Assembly: GCA_041906465.1 (NCBI GenBank)
Contig: JAYRJE010000007.1
Coordinates: 223,238-287,237 of the forward strand
From: Didemnitutus sp041906465
GTDB taxonomy: Bacteria; Verrucomicrobiota; Verrucomicrobiia; Opitutales; Opitutaceae
Direction of reading: 5' to 3'
DNA length: 64,000 nt
Part shown: piece by piece, positions 33,742 to 43,643 of the stretch
Layout of the letters: the number at the start of each line of letters is the position of its first letter
How positions within the stretch are numbered: the stretch's first letter is position 1
The notes under the pieces: generated by a model
What the model saw: only the letters and a program-made list of their open reading frames with translations
Told to the model about the DNA's origin: nothing
The model's database searches: none
Made by a program: the position numbers and the translations under genes

Positions 33742-34449
33742 ATGCTCAGCCTTGCCTCGGCACCGCTTTTTCTCGCCACCACCAACATCGTCGAAGTCTT
33801 CATCCGCTGCGACCCCGTCGGCCAAGTCATCACCGTCGTGCTGCTGATTTTCAGCGTGTTCGCCTGGTCGGTGATGCTCGGGAAAAACTCGGAGCTGAAC
33901 AAACTGCGCCTGCGCAATTATCAGTTCGAGCAGCGCCTGCGCGAGGAGCGCAAGCTGCTCGATCTGCCCGAGTCGTTCCGCAACATGCGCTCGATCCCCT
34001 ACGCGGATCTCTTTGCCGATGCCGCCGAGTCCTACTGGCGCGCCGCCGCCATCGGGAAAGAGAAGGGCGACGACTCGCTGCACGCCCGCCTCGAACACGC
34101 CGAGAACGCCATTGCCCGCGCCCTCGCGCGCCAGGTGCTTCGCTACGAAGAGAACATGGTGTGGCTTGCGACCATGGTCACGGTCGCGCCGTTCATGGGC
34201 CTGCTCGGCACGGTGTGGGGCGTGATGGAGGCATTCAGCGCGGTCTCGGTGATGCAGACCGCCAGCATCCAGACGCTCGCGCCGGGTGTTTCGGCCGCCT
34301 TGCTGACGACCATCGCCGGCCTCGTCGTCGCGATTCCGTCGGTCGTCGGCTACAACATTCTCCTCAACAAATCGAAGACGCTCACCACCGAGATCGAAAA
34401 CTACGCGAGCGTGCTGGCCGACCGCATCGAACTCGAGATGCAGAAATAA
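33742..34449 (+). CDS. exbB: ExbB/TolQ-type proton channel
   Basis: 235 residues. Three membrane spans: one near the start (VGQVITVVLLIFSVFAWSVML) and two late (LATMVTVAPFMGLLGTVWGVMEAF, SAALLTTIAGLVVAIPSVVGYNIL). The pattern FMGLLGTVWGVMEAF and LTTIAGLVVAIPS is the MotA/TolQ/ExbB signature. It works with the ExbD and TonB proteins whose genes follow at 13 and 9 bases. ExbB versus TolQ is not decided: the operon's third protein is TonB-like, and a Pal is found elsewhere in the window. Confidence 0.9.
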   Translation: MLSLASAPLFLATTNIVEVFIRCDPVGQVITVVLLIFSVFAWSVMLGKNSELNKLRLRNYQFEQRLREERKLLDLPESFRNMRSIPYADLFADAAESYWRAAAIGKEKGDDSLHARLEHAENAIARALARQVLRYEENMVWLATMVTVAPFMGLLGTVWGVMEAFSAVSVMQTASIQTLAPGVSAALLTTIAGLVVAIPSVVGYNILLNKSKTLTTEIENYASVLADRIELEMQK

Positions 34450-34462
34450 AGAGGCAACCGCC

Positions 34463-34891
34463 ATGGCACGCACCTTTCGCCGGCCTCGCGCCGCTCATCC
34501 GATCTCGGAACTGAACGTCACCAACCTCATCGACCTGGCGTTCACACTCCTGATTATCTTCATGATCGCCACGCCGCTCATCCAGTCGGAGCAGACGGTG
34601 GCAGTGAACTTGCCCGTCGAGTCCAAGAGTGAGCAATCGCGGCCCGACAAGGATGCGCGTTTCGAGACCATCAGCATCAAAGCGGACGGCACCTGTTCGC
34701 TCGGGAGCCAGATCGTGCCGATCGCCAACCTGAAAAAAATGCTCGCGACCTACGCGGCGGAGCCGAAGCCGCCGGTGTTCCGCATCCGCATGGACCAAAA
34801 GGCCACGGCTCAGCATTTCATCAGCGTGATGGACGCGCTGAAGCAGAACGGCCTCTCGAAAGTCACCTTCGACACCCAGACCGGCTCTTAA
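34463..34891 (+). CDS. exbD: ExbD/TolR-type energy transducer
   Basis: 142 residues, one N-terminal membrane span (LIDLAFTLLIIFMIATPLIQ) with the conserved aspartate of N-x-[VL]-x-D-x-x-[FL]; here NVTNLIDLAFTLLIIF. The rest is a periplasmic domain. It pairs with the ExbB above and the TonB-like gene below. The proton-motive-force motor built from ExbB5ExbD2 energises outer-membrane transport or Tol envelope constriction. Confidence 0.91.
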   Translation: MARTFRRPRAAHPISELNVTNLIDLAFTLLIIFMIATPLIQSEQTVAVNLPVESKSEQSRPDKDARFETISIKADGTCSLGSQIVPIANLKKMLATYAAEPKPPVFRIRMDQKATAQHFISVMDALKQNGLSKVTFDTQTGS

Positions 34892-34900
34892 GCGCCGTCG

Positions 34901-35821
34901 ATGCGCGCGAACTCGCCCAGTGCCTTTTTTGCCTCGCTCCTGCTGCACGCGGTGGTGGCGGCAATCATCGCTGGTCTGTCGCTCTACATCGCGCAGGTGC
35001 AATCGCAGCAGCGTCCTCCAGTGATCTTCGATCTCGTCGCCGGTCCGCCGACCGCACCGGATGAACTCGTGGCCCCGGCTCTGGGCAACACCTTGACGCC
35101 GCCGAAAATCGCCCCGCCGGTGAACGCGCCGGTGCGTCAACCGGAAATCGCACCCGAGCCCGAACCGGTCGTCGAGACGGTGAAGACTCCCCCCGTGGAG
35201 GAATCAATTCCTACGCCACCGAAGGAAAAGCCCAAGCCGAAGCCCAAGGAGAAGGCCAAAGAAGTGCCGAAACCGAAGCAGCCGCTCACGAAGGAAGCCA
35301 AAGCCGTTGTGAACGAGATGAACAAAAAACGCATGGTTTCGTATCTAAACGAAAAGAAGAAAATCGATCGTGAGGCCGCGAAGCGCGAAGCCGCCCGGAA
35401 AGCCGCGGAAGCGCGCGCGAAAGCGGCAGCAGCGGTCAAAGGCGTCGATGTTGAAGGCATCCGCGAGGGCGTAATGGGCGGATCCGTCGCCAACAAGAAA
35501 GGGGGCGGGGGCGGCAAAGCACTGTCGCGCGAGGAGGCCGACGCCCTGCTCGTTTACCAAACGCTGCTGAAGAACGAGCTGAAGGGCATTTTTGATGAGC
35601 TCAAGCCGACTGGCTTGGCCGATTCGCTGAATGCCGATGTCACGTTCCTCGTGACGGCCAGCGGCGAAATCGGCAACGTGCGCATCGCCCGCTCGTCGGG
35701 CAATGCGGAGTTCGATCAAGCCGTGCTCGCCAGTTTCCGACGCCTCGTCTGGAATCGGAAGCGGCCCGACGGCCAGACGGACACCTGGCGGCTCACGTTC
35801 CGCATGCGCGACCTCGATTGA
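34901..35821 (+). CDS. tonB: TonB/TolA-like protein of the exbBD operon
   Basis: 306 residues. One N-terminal membrane span (AFFASLLLHAVVAAIIAGLSLYI), then a proline- and lysine-rich linker (KEKPKPKPKEKAKEVPKPKQP), a lysine/alanine-rich helix (residues about 140-185) and a C-terminal TonB domain (LNADVTFLVTASGEIGNVRIARSSGNAEFDQAVLASF). The long helical middle is TolA-like, the P-K run TonB-like, so the protein could serve either system. It closes the exbB-exbD-tonB operon and converges with the ABC permease. Confidence 0.86.
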   Translation: MRANSPSAFFASLLLHAVVAAIIAGLSLYIAQVQSQQRPPVIFDLVAGPPTAPDELVAPALGNTLTPPKIAPPVNAPVRQPEIAPEPEPVVETVKTPPVEESIPTPPKEKPKPKPKEKAKEVPKPKQPLTKEAKAVVNEMNKKRMVSYLNEKKKIDREAAKREAARKAAEARAKAAAAVKGVDVEGIREGVMGGSVANKKGGGGGKALSREEADALLVYQTLLKNELKGIFDELKPTGLADSLNADVTFLVTASGEIGNVRIARSSGNAEFDQAVLASFRRLVWNRKRPDGQTDTWRLTFRMRDLD

Positions 35822-35889
35822 GACGCCGGTCCGCTGCGTCCGCAGCCGCAGGCTCTACACAGTTCGGTCCCACCGGCCGCGCCTGGCGC

Positions 35890-38283
35890 TCAATCGGATC
35901 GCAGTGCCAGCAGCGGATCGAGCCGCGACGCGCGCTGAGCGGGAATCCAGCAAGCGAGCACAGCGGCGCCGAACACCGCAGCCGCGCCGAAGGCCAACGG
36001 TCCGACGCTGACACCCTCCATGCCATAGACGACGGACTTCAGCAGCGCGCTGCTGCCAAAGACGCCGCCGATGCCGAGCACAAGTCCGATGGCAATCCAG
36101 CGGCTGCTCTGCGCCGCGATCAGGCGGAGAATGCTGCCCTTGCCGGCGCCGATTGCGAGGCGCACGCCGATCTCGCGCGTGCGTTGCTGCACGAGGTAGG
36201 AGAGGGTGCCGTAGAGGCCGACCGCCAGCAGACCGAGCGCGATCGCCATAAATGCATTCACGAGTCCGGCCATCGTGCGCTGGCCGCGCGTGGAATCCTG
36301 CACGACCTGACCAAGGGTGCGGATGCGTTCGACACCGAGCTCCGAATCGAGTGCCGCCACCTCCGCGCGCAACGCCGAGGCCAGCGCCGTCGCCGACTGC
36401 GATGAGCGAATCAATACGATCAAGGAGCGTCCCCAGTGGCCCTCCGGCGTCGTATACATCTCCGCCTGCACCTTCTCGGTGGGGCCGAACTGCCGCACGT
36501 CCTCCACCACGCCGACCACACGCACGGTATACCACGGCTTGCCGGGATTGTTGCCACGAATCATTTCCCCCAGCGGATTCTTGTCCGGCCAGGCCTTCGC
36601 GACCATGGCCTGATTCACGACCACGCCGCGCACTTCGCCGGTGCGATCCTCGGCGTTGAGCGTGCGCCCCTGGACCAATTTGAGGCCCGCGGCGGCGAAG
36701 TAGTCTTCGGTGACCGACGAGCGTTCCACCAGCATGCGTCGCTTCGCGGGATCGTAGGTTTCGTCGTTCACGAGCGCGTTCGTGTTGCTGCCGCCTTCGA
36801 GTGGCAGCTTCGAGGTGACGCCGACACTGGTCACGCCCGGCAGCGCTTTCAGCCGCTCCTCCAGCGCCCGCCAGAAACGCACGCGATCGGCGTCTTCGTC
36901 GTAGCGCTTGCCGCGCAGGTTGACTCGCCCGACGAGCACATGATCGGTGGAGAGCTGCTGGTTGTCCTCGATCAGTTTCAGGTAACTGCGGGAGAAAATT
37001 GCGGCGCCGTTGGCGAGGACAAACGCGAGGGCGATCTGGCCGATGAGCAGGCCTTGCAACAAACGATGGCGGGACGAGGTGCTGTTCCGCGAGTCGCTGC
37101 GAATCACCGCGGCGAGCCCGACGCGTGACCCGGCGAAGGCGGGCGGCAATCCCGCGACGAGCGCGGTCAGCAGCGTCGCACCGAGCACGAAAAGCAACAC
37201 GTTCGCATCGAGCGCGATCGCCGCTTTGCGGGCGGCGGTGGTTGGCGCGATGACGCGCATGACCTGAATGCCGCCGAGCGAAAGCGCCAAACCGAGCGCG
37301 GCGCCGGCGAACGCGATCACAAGACTTTCCGCCAACGCGAGCCGCACGAGCGCTCCGCGGGTGGCGCCGAGCGCGAGGCGCACGCCAAACTCGCCGGCCC
37401 GCTTCGCGCCGCGCGCCAGCAGCATGCTGGCGACGTTGGCGCAGGCGACGAGCAGCACGAGCGCGACGGCGGCGAAGAGCACCCAGCCTTGGCGCGCGGT
37501 GTTGGCGGTCATTTGCTCATGGAGCGAGACGACAAGCAGCGGCTTGCGCAGATTGCTGTCGGGGTAGGCTTCGGCGAGTCGTTTGCCCAGGGCTTTCACC
37601 TCGGCGTCGGCGGCGGCAACGCTGACGCCGGGACGTAGCCTCGCCAGGCCGCACAACCAATGCGAGTCGCGCTGGAGTTTGGTCGGATCGAACTGCAGCG
37701 GCTGCCACACGTGGCAGTCGGTGGTCTGCAGCCACGGTCCCGCGAATTCGAATCCCGCCGGCATCACGCCGACGACGGTGACGTTGCCGCCGTTGAGGCG
37801 CACTTCGCGTCCGATGATGCTCGGATCGCCCGCGAAGGATTGTTGCCAGAGCGTGTGGCTGAGAATGGCGACGGCGGGCGCGCCGATCACCTCGTCCTCG
37901 GGCGTGAACCAGCGGCCATGCAGCGGGGCGACACCGAAGGCGCGCAGCACGCCGGCCGTGACGCCGGCGCCAGAGACCGCTTGCGCGTTCTCCTGCCCGA
38001 CGTTGAACGATTGCGGCGTGTAGACGCCGAATTCGCTGAAGGACGTCAGCTCCTTTTTGATGTCGAGGTAGTCGGCCGCAGAGAGCGGCCACCGCCGGTC
38101 CGACCAGACCATCGCGAGCTGCTCCGGTGCGGGATAGCGGAAGGGCGAGAGGACGAGAGCGCGCAACGTGCTGAACATCGTCGTCGTCGCCGCGAGGCCG
38201 ACCGCGAGTGTGAGGACGGCGACGGCACTGAAACCGCGGGACTTGAGGAGATTTCTAACGGCGAGCCGGAGATCAGAAAGCAT
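35890..38283 (-). CDS. Orphan ABC-type permease of the ADOP/MacB-FtsX family
   Basis: 797 residues in two similar halves, each a periplasmic MacB-type domain plus FtsX-like membrane spans, about eight spans in all. MLSDLRLAVRNLLKSRGFSAVAVLTLAVGL is the standard ADOP opening; RTREIGVRLAIGAGKGSILRLI is the classic FtsX cytoplasmic loop. The duplicated permease named ADOP is common in Acidobacteria and Verrucomicrobia and often lacks a neighbouring ATPase, as here. Role unknown; macrolide export or lipid/peptide movement are only guesses. Confidence 0.9.
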   Translation of the reverse strand: MLSDLRLAVRNLLKSRGFSAVAVLTLAVGLAATTTMFSTLRALVLSPFRYPAPEQLAMVWSDRRWPLSAADYLDIKKELTSFSEFGVYTPQSFNVGQENAQAVSGAGVTAGVLRAFGVAPLHGRWFTPEDEVIGAPAVAILSHTLWQQSFAGDPSIIGREVRLNGGNVTVVGVMPAGFEFAGPWLQTTDCHVWQPLQFDPTKLQRDSHWLCGLARLRPGVSVAAADAEVKALGKRLAEAYPDSNLRKPLLVVSLHEQMTANTARQGWVLFAAVALVLLVACANVASMLLARGAKRAGEFGVRLALGATRGALVRLALAESLVIAFAGAALGLALSLGGIQVMRVIAPTTAARKAAIALDANVLLFVLGATLLTALVAGLPPAFAGSRVGLAAVIRSDSRNSTSSRHRLLQGLLIGQIALAFVLANGAAIFSRSYLKLIEDNQQLSTDHVLVGRVNLRGKRYDEDADRVRFWRALEERLKALPGVTSVGVTSKLPLEGGSNTNALVNDETYDPAKRRMLVERSSVTEDYFAAAGLKLVQGRTLNAEDRTGEVRGVVVNQAMVAKAWPDKNPLGEMIRGNNPGKPWYTVRVVGVVEDVRQFGPTEKVQAEMYTTPEGHWGRSLIVLIRSSQSATALASALRAEVAALDSELGVERIRTLGQVVQDSTRGQRTMAGLVNAFMAIALGLLAVGLYGTLSYLVQQRTREIGVRLAIGAGKGSILRLIAAQSSRWIAIGLVLGIGGVFGSSALLKSVVYGMEGVSVGPLAFGAAAVFGAAVLACWIPAQRASRLDPLLALRSD

Positions 38284-38371
38284 GGCAGCTCAGATAACCC
38301 GGCACGATCGATGAGGTTTCGAACAATCTGCGCGCCACCGGCCGAAGTGCGCGTGGCGGCCGGCAGAAAGG

Positions 38372-38408
38372 CGAAACCCGAGGCACCGTGCGGCGCTCTC
38401 GGGTTTCG
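38372..38408 (-). terminator. Stem-loop downstream of tRNA-Ala
   Basis: An 11-base stem (cgaaacccgag 38372-38382, ctcgggtttcg 38398-38408) lies 37 bases past the 3' end of tRNA-Ala on its strand. Only a weak T-run (CCTTTCTG) follows, so it may end transcription or protect the 3' end. Confidence 0.45.
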
Positions 38409-38445
38409 TTAACTGGTTCGTTCGCCGGGCGGGGCGGACGGAAAG

Positions 38446-38521
38446 TGGTGGACCCGATCAGATTCGAACTGACGACCTCCTCAATGCCATTGAGGCGCTC
38501 TGCCAACTGAGCTACGAGCCC
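38446..38521 (-). tRNA. tRNA-Ala (anticodon GGC)
   Basis: 76 bases with CCA encoded. Read on the minus strand it has GGGCTCG in the acceptor stem with a G3-T70 pair, the alanine identity element. The anticodon arm CCTCA-ATGGCAT-TGAGG gives anticodon GGC (codon GCC). TTCGAAT is the T-loop. It sits between the ABC permease and the site-2 protease gene. Confidence 0.97.
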
Positions 38522-38599
38522 ACAAAGAACTGCGAGCGGTCAAAAAGTGGGTTTTGCGGAGCGAATGCAAGGCCTTTTTGGAAATGATCCTGAACTTAC

Positions 38600-39409
38600 C
38601 TAGTTTGGCCCGTGCAGGACGATCGGTGGCGGAGGAGAGCCTGGGTCATCCGGGCGTTGTGTCGCTGCGCCCTGGGCGGTGGCAACGCGCTTGGCCCAAT
38701 CAGCCCAATAGGCGGCCTCTTGCTCGCGGCGCAGCAACTGCCGGTATTCCGCGTCCCCGGCAAAAAAGATGAAGATGAACAGCACCGCGAGCAGATACCA
38801 ATCGAGGAAATACACCGCCGCGACGGCCAGCAGCGGGGCGGCGATTTTACCGATCATCACGGCCCGTCGCGTCGCGACGAGGTAGTCCATCTTGCGGGCG
38901 AGCAGGGCGCGCAGAATGCGGCCACCGTCCATCGGGAAGACAGGCAGCAGGTTAAACGTGCCCATGACCAGATTGCCGACGGCGAGCTGGATCAGCATCA
39001 TCTTCATACCGTAGAGCGGCAGCGCCTGCTCCGACCAAAGGTCGCGCCAAACCAGCGGCAGCAGCACGGCGACCAGCGCGAAGTTCACCAGCGGTCCCGC
39101 GATCGTGATGAGGAGTTCCGCAGCAGGCCGGCGCGGGATGCGATCGAACTCCGCCATGCCGCCAATCGGCATGAGGAGAATGCGCGGCACCTGCACGCCG
39201 TAGCGACGAGCGGTGAGCGAGTGGCCCAGTTCGTGCAGCACGACGCAGCCGAAGAACAATGTCACCGCCAATACGCTCCACAGCGCGCCCGTCGGCCCCG
39301 CCTGCGTCCAGCCTTCCCAGCCGAAGTAAGCGAGCAGCAGCAAAAAGCTCACATGAATCGCGAGCTGTATGCCAAAGATGCGGAACAGATTAATTGACCA
39401 CCCCAACAT
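38600..39409 (-). CDS. Site-2 metalloprotease (M50)
   Basis: 269 residues with about six membrane spans. HELGHSLTARRYGV carries the zinc site and NLLPVFPMDGGRILRALL the N-x-x-P-x-x-x-x-D-G-G element. These enzymes cut transmembrane anti-sigma factors or other membrane regulators within the bilayer. GPLVNFALV and RIPRRPAAELLITIAGP fit the SpoIVFB-like group without CBS domain. It is divergent from the sigma-54 activator gene across 45 bases. Substrate unknown; a link to the neighbouring activator is only suggested by proximity. Confidence 0.88.
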   Translation of the reverse strand: MLGWSINLFRIFGIQLAIHVSFLLLLAYFGWEGWTQAGPTGALWSVLAVTLFFGCVVLHELGHSLTARRYGVQVPRILLMPIGGMAEFDRIPRRPAAELLITIAGPLVNFALVAVLLPLVWRDLWSEQALPLYGMKMMLIQLAVGNLVMGTFNLLPVFPMDGGRILRALLARKMDYLVATRRAVMIGKIAAPLLAVAAVYFLDWYLLAVLFIFIFFAGDAEYRQLLRREQEAAYWADWAKRVATAQGAATQRPDDPGSPPPPIVLHGPN

Positions 39410-39454
39410 CGGCTCTAAGTAGAACCATCGCTCTCGAAAGCGCTAATACAATCC

Positions 39455-40870
<1,416 letters not shown>

Positions 40871-40948
40871 GCTCGTTGGCGGCTGATCCGCGGAGCGACT
40901 GCGCCCAGTCGCGGGCTGGAGGCTCGAACGTCCTCACTTTTCACCCGC

Positions 40949-40976
40949 AAAAAAGCGCCGAATGGGACGTCGGCGC
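40949..40976 (-). terminator. Rho-independent terminator of galE
   Basis: On the minus strand a GCGCCGA stem with an 8-base loop and TCGGCGC is followed by six Ts (plus-strand 40949-40954), 18 bases beyond the galE stop. Confidence 0.8.
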
Positions 40977-40993
40977 CGATCTATAGGGCGTGC

Positions 40994-41989
40994 TTACTTC
41001 CGGTCGCCGTAGCCCTTGGGCTTCGCTTTGTGCCAGCGCCAGGCGGTCTCGATGATCGGCTCGATCGTCGAGAACTTCGGCGTCCAGTTGAGTTCGGTCT
41101 TCGCCTTGGCCGAATCGGCGTAGAGCGCGGGCGGATCGCCGGCGCGGCGCGGCGCGTAGGCCACGGGGACCTTGAGGCCGCTGACTTTCTCGACGGCGTT
41201 GATGACTTCTTTCACCGAGGTCGGCGTGCCGGTGCCGAGATTGTAGAAAAACTGCGCACCTGGAGTGGCGAGTTTCTCGAACACCGCGATGTGCGCGCGG
41301 CTGAGGTCGTCCACGTGCACGTAATCGCGCAGGCAAGTGCCGTCGGGCGTCGGGTAATCCGTGCCGAAAACCTGCAGGGCCGGGCGCAGGCCCTGCGCGG
41401 CGCCGATCGCGAGGGGAATCAAGTGCGTCTCGGGCTCGTGGTCTTCGCCGATCTTGCCATCTTCGGAGGCGCCGGCGGCGTTGAAGTAGCGGAACGCGGC
41501 GAAACTCAGCCCGTGGGAGCGTGCGAGCGCCTTGAGGAGGTTTTCGACGTCGAGCTTCGTCTGGCCGTAAGGATTGATCGGCGCCTGCGGCAAATCCTCG
41601 GTGATCGGCAGGCGCGCCGGCACGCCATAGGTCGCGCACGTGGACGAAAAGACGAATTTCTTCACCCCGCGTTGCAGCATGACCTCGAGCAGCGTGAGCG
41701 GGGCGGCGAGGTTGTTGCGGTAGTATTTGATCGGATTCGTGACCGACTCGCCGACGTAGGCGTAGGCGGCGAAGTGCATCACGACATCGATGCGGTGTTC
41801 GTCGAACACGCGGGCGATCGCCGCCGCGTCGCCGAAGTCGACGTCGTAGAACGGAATCTCCGGCGCGACGGCGCCGCGATGACCGTAGACGAGATTGTCG
41901 ACGACGACGGGTTCATGACCGGCGGCGAGCAGTTGCCGCACGCAATGGCTGCCAATGTAACCGGCTCCGCCGGCGACGAGAACTTTCAT
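40994..41989 (-). CDS. galE: UDP-glucose 4-epimerase
   Basis: 331 residues. NAD loop GGAGYIGSHCVRQLL (residues 7-21), SSTCATYG, catalytic Tyr141 and Lys145 (NPYGQTK), and FRYFNAAGASEDG show the extended SDR epimerase fold. It interconverts UDP-glucose and UDP-galactose, sometimes the N-acetyl forms, for lipopolysaccharide and exopolysaccharide. It is divergent from the lipid cluster, with 75 bases between. The specificity is not resolved. Confidence 0.94.
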   Translation of the reverse strand: MKVLVAGGAGYIGSHCVRQLLAAGHEPVVVDNLVYGHRGAVAPEIPFYDVDFGDAAAIARVFDEHRIDVVMHFAAYAYVGESVTNPIKYYRNNLAAPLTLLEVMLQRGVKKFVFSSTCATYGVPARLPITEDLPQAPINPYGQTKLDVENLLKALARSHGLSFAAFRYFNAAGASEDGKIGEDHEPETHLIPLAIGAAQGLRPALQVFGTDYPTPDGTCLRDYVHVDDLSRAHIAVFEKLATPGAQFFYNLGTGTPTSVKEVINAVEKVSGLKVPVAYAPRRAGDPPALYADSAKAKTELNWTPKFSTIEPIIETAWRWHKAKPKGYGDRK

Positions 41990-42064
41990 GGGGAGCCCAA
42001 GGTTCTATTGGGGTTGCTTTCGCGGTGGCTAGGTAATTCCGTGTCCAACTCTCCCGTCCGCCCT

Positions 42065-43303
42065 ATGAAGCAAACCCGCATCGTCATCACCGGAGTCGGC
42101 CTGACCGCGCCGAACGGCAATACGTTGGCTGAGTTTCGCCAGAATCTGCTGAAAGGCGTTTCCGGCATCACGACCGTCGACGTCCGCTACATGGGGCGCT
42201 GGCCGGCGGGCATGTGCACGTTCGACCCGCTGAAATACCAGAAGAAAAAGGATGTCCGCATCGGCACGCGCGCCGGCAGCATCAGCGTCTATTGCGCGCG
42301 CGAGGCGCTCGCCGACGCCGGTGTGAACTTGGACGAGCGCGACAAGAGTCGCGTCGGCATCTACGTCGGCATCACCGAGCACGGCAACGTCGAGACCGAG
42401 AACGAGGTCTTCAACATCTCGCAGTTCAAATACGACACGAAGTTCTGGACGCATCACCACAACCCGCGGACCGTGGCCAACAATCCGGCCGGCGAAGTGT
42501 CACTCAATCTCGGGATCACGGGTCCCGCCTATACGATCGGCGCTGCGTGCGCCGCCGGCAACATGGGCTTGATCCACGCGGCGCAAATGCTGCGCCTCGG
42601 CGAGGTCGATTTCGCCATCGCCGGGGGCATTAGCGAAAGCCCGCAGACCTTCGGCATCTTCGCCGGCTTCAAGAGCCAGAACGCCCTCGCGGCGCACGCC
42701 GACCCGACGAAAGCCAGCCGTCCCTTCGACAAGGCCCGCAACGGCATCGTCATCTCGGAAGGCGGCTGCCTCTACACGATCGAGCGCCTCGAGGACGCGC
42801 AAGCGCGTGGCGCCAAGATTTACGGCGAGATCGCTGGTTATTGCGTCAACTCCGACGCCACTGACTACGTTTTGCCCAACCCGGAACGTCAGGCCGAGTG
42901 CGTCCGCAAAGCCCTCACCAACGCAGGCATGACCGTCGACGACATCGACATCGTCAACACGCACGCCACGTCCACGCCCCAGGGCGACATCCAGGAGTGC
43001 CAGGCGATCGCCGCGGTTTTCAAGGATCGCCAGGAGCCGGTCGCGATCAACAACACGAAGAGCTTCATTGGCCATTGCATGGGCGCAGCCGGCGCACTCG
43101 AGCTGGCTGGTAATTTACCGAGCTTCGACGACCTGGTCGTTCACCCCACGATTAATGTGGATGAGCTTGATCCGCAGTGCGATATCCCCGGCCTCGTGCT
43201 CAACCAACCGCGCTCAGTTAAACGGGTTGACGCCATCCTCAATAATTCCTTCGGTATGCTCGGAATTAATTCCACTTTGATCATCAAGCGCTTTACAGCC
43301 TGA
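42065..43303 (+). CDS. Beta-ketoacyl-ACP synthase II-like (lipid cluster)
   Basis: 412 residues from the ATG at 42065, the normal KAS start (RIVITGVGLTAPNG); an open frame reaching back to 41030 lies over galE and is rejected. The active site is complete: Cys162 (GAACAAGN), His300 (NTHATSTPQGD), Lys332 (NNTKSFIGH) and His337 (SFIGHCMGAAGALE). It condenses malonyl-ACP with acyl-ACP. The Cys motif reads ACAAGN in place of the common ACSAGL, and the sequence has a long insertion-like stretch (SQFKYDTKFWTHHHN), so it is a divergent KAS. It heads a run of eight genes; ACP starts 17 bases later. A dedicated rather than housekeeping role is inferred. Confidence 0.9.
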   Translation: MKQTRIVITGVGLTAPNGNTLAEFRQNLLKGVSGITTVDVRYMGRWPAGMCTFDPLKYQKKKDVRIGTRAGSISVYCAREALADAGVNLDERDKSRVGIYVGITEHGNVETENEVFNISQFKYDTKFWTHHHNPRTVANNPAGEVSLNLGITGPAYTIGAACAAGNMGLIHAAQMLRLGEVDFAIAGGISESPQTFGIFAGFKSQNALAAHADPTKASRPFDKARNGIVISEGGCLYTIERLEDAQARGAKIYGEIAGYCVNSDATDYVLPNPERQAECVRKALTNAGMTVDDIDIVNTHATSTPQGDIQECQAIAAVFKDRQEPVAINNTKSFIGHCMGAAGALELAGNLPSFDDLVVHPTINVDELDPQCDIPGLVLNQPRSVKRVDAILNNSFGMLGINSTLIIKRFTA

Positions 43304-43320
43304 ATTCACCTCCGCACATC

Positions 43321-43575
43321 ATGACGAAAGACGCCTGCAAGAAGCTGGTTATCGACATCATCTCCGACATCGCGCCCGACGAGGACCTCTCGGCCATCAA
43401 GCCGGACGTTCGCCTCCGCGACCAGCTCCAGCTCGATTCCATGGACTTTCTCGACATCGTCATGGAGCTCCGCAAGCGCCACGGCATTGAAGTCCCTGAG
43501 GCCGACTACATGCAGCTCGCCTCGCTCGACAGCTGCGCCGAATACCTGACCCCGAAGTTCCAGGCCAAGGCCTAA
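43321..43575 (+). CDS. Acyl carrier protein of the lipid cluster
   Basis: 84 residues with the phosphopantetheine site Ser40 in LQLDSMDFLD. VRLRDQLQLDS and LRKRHGIEVPEADYM are the usual ACP helices. It would tether the growing chain on behalf of the KAS upstream and the FabZ/FabI-like enzymes downstream. After it come 68 bases with a terminator-like hairpin before the first desaturase. Confidence 0.93.
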   Translation: MTKDACKKLVIDIISDIAPDEDLSAIKPDVRLRDQLQLDSMDFLDIVMELRKRHGIEVPEADYMQLASLDSCAEYLTPKFQAKA

Positions 43576-43603
43576 GCGGTCAGCGCTCGGTTTCCTTTTG
43601 TAG

Positions 43604-43629
43604 GGCGGGGTCGCTGACCCCGCCTTTTT
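43604..43629 (+). terminator. Terminator-like hairpin within the lipid cluster
   Basis: A 9-base stem (ggcggggtc, gct loop, gaccccgcc; 43604-43624) is followed by five Ts (43625-43629). It is a good intrinsic terminator, yet downstream genes are on the same strand with no visible new promoter; it may attenuate, giving more ACP/KAS than desaturase. The leading gtagggcg also resembles the GTAGGG repeat arm. Confidence 0.65.
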
Positions 43630-43643
43630 GCTGATCGGATCGC

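Noticed and set aside
33625..34473. Extension of tmk upstream of the ATG at 33624
   Set aside because: It lies antisense to exbB; tmk begins at the conserved ISFEG region.
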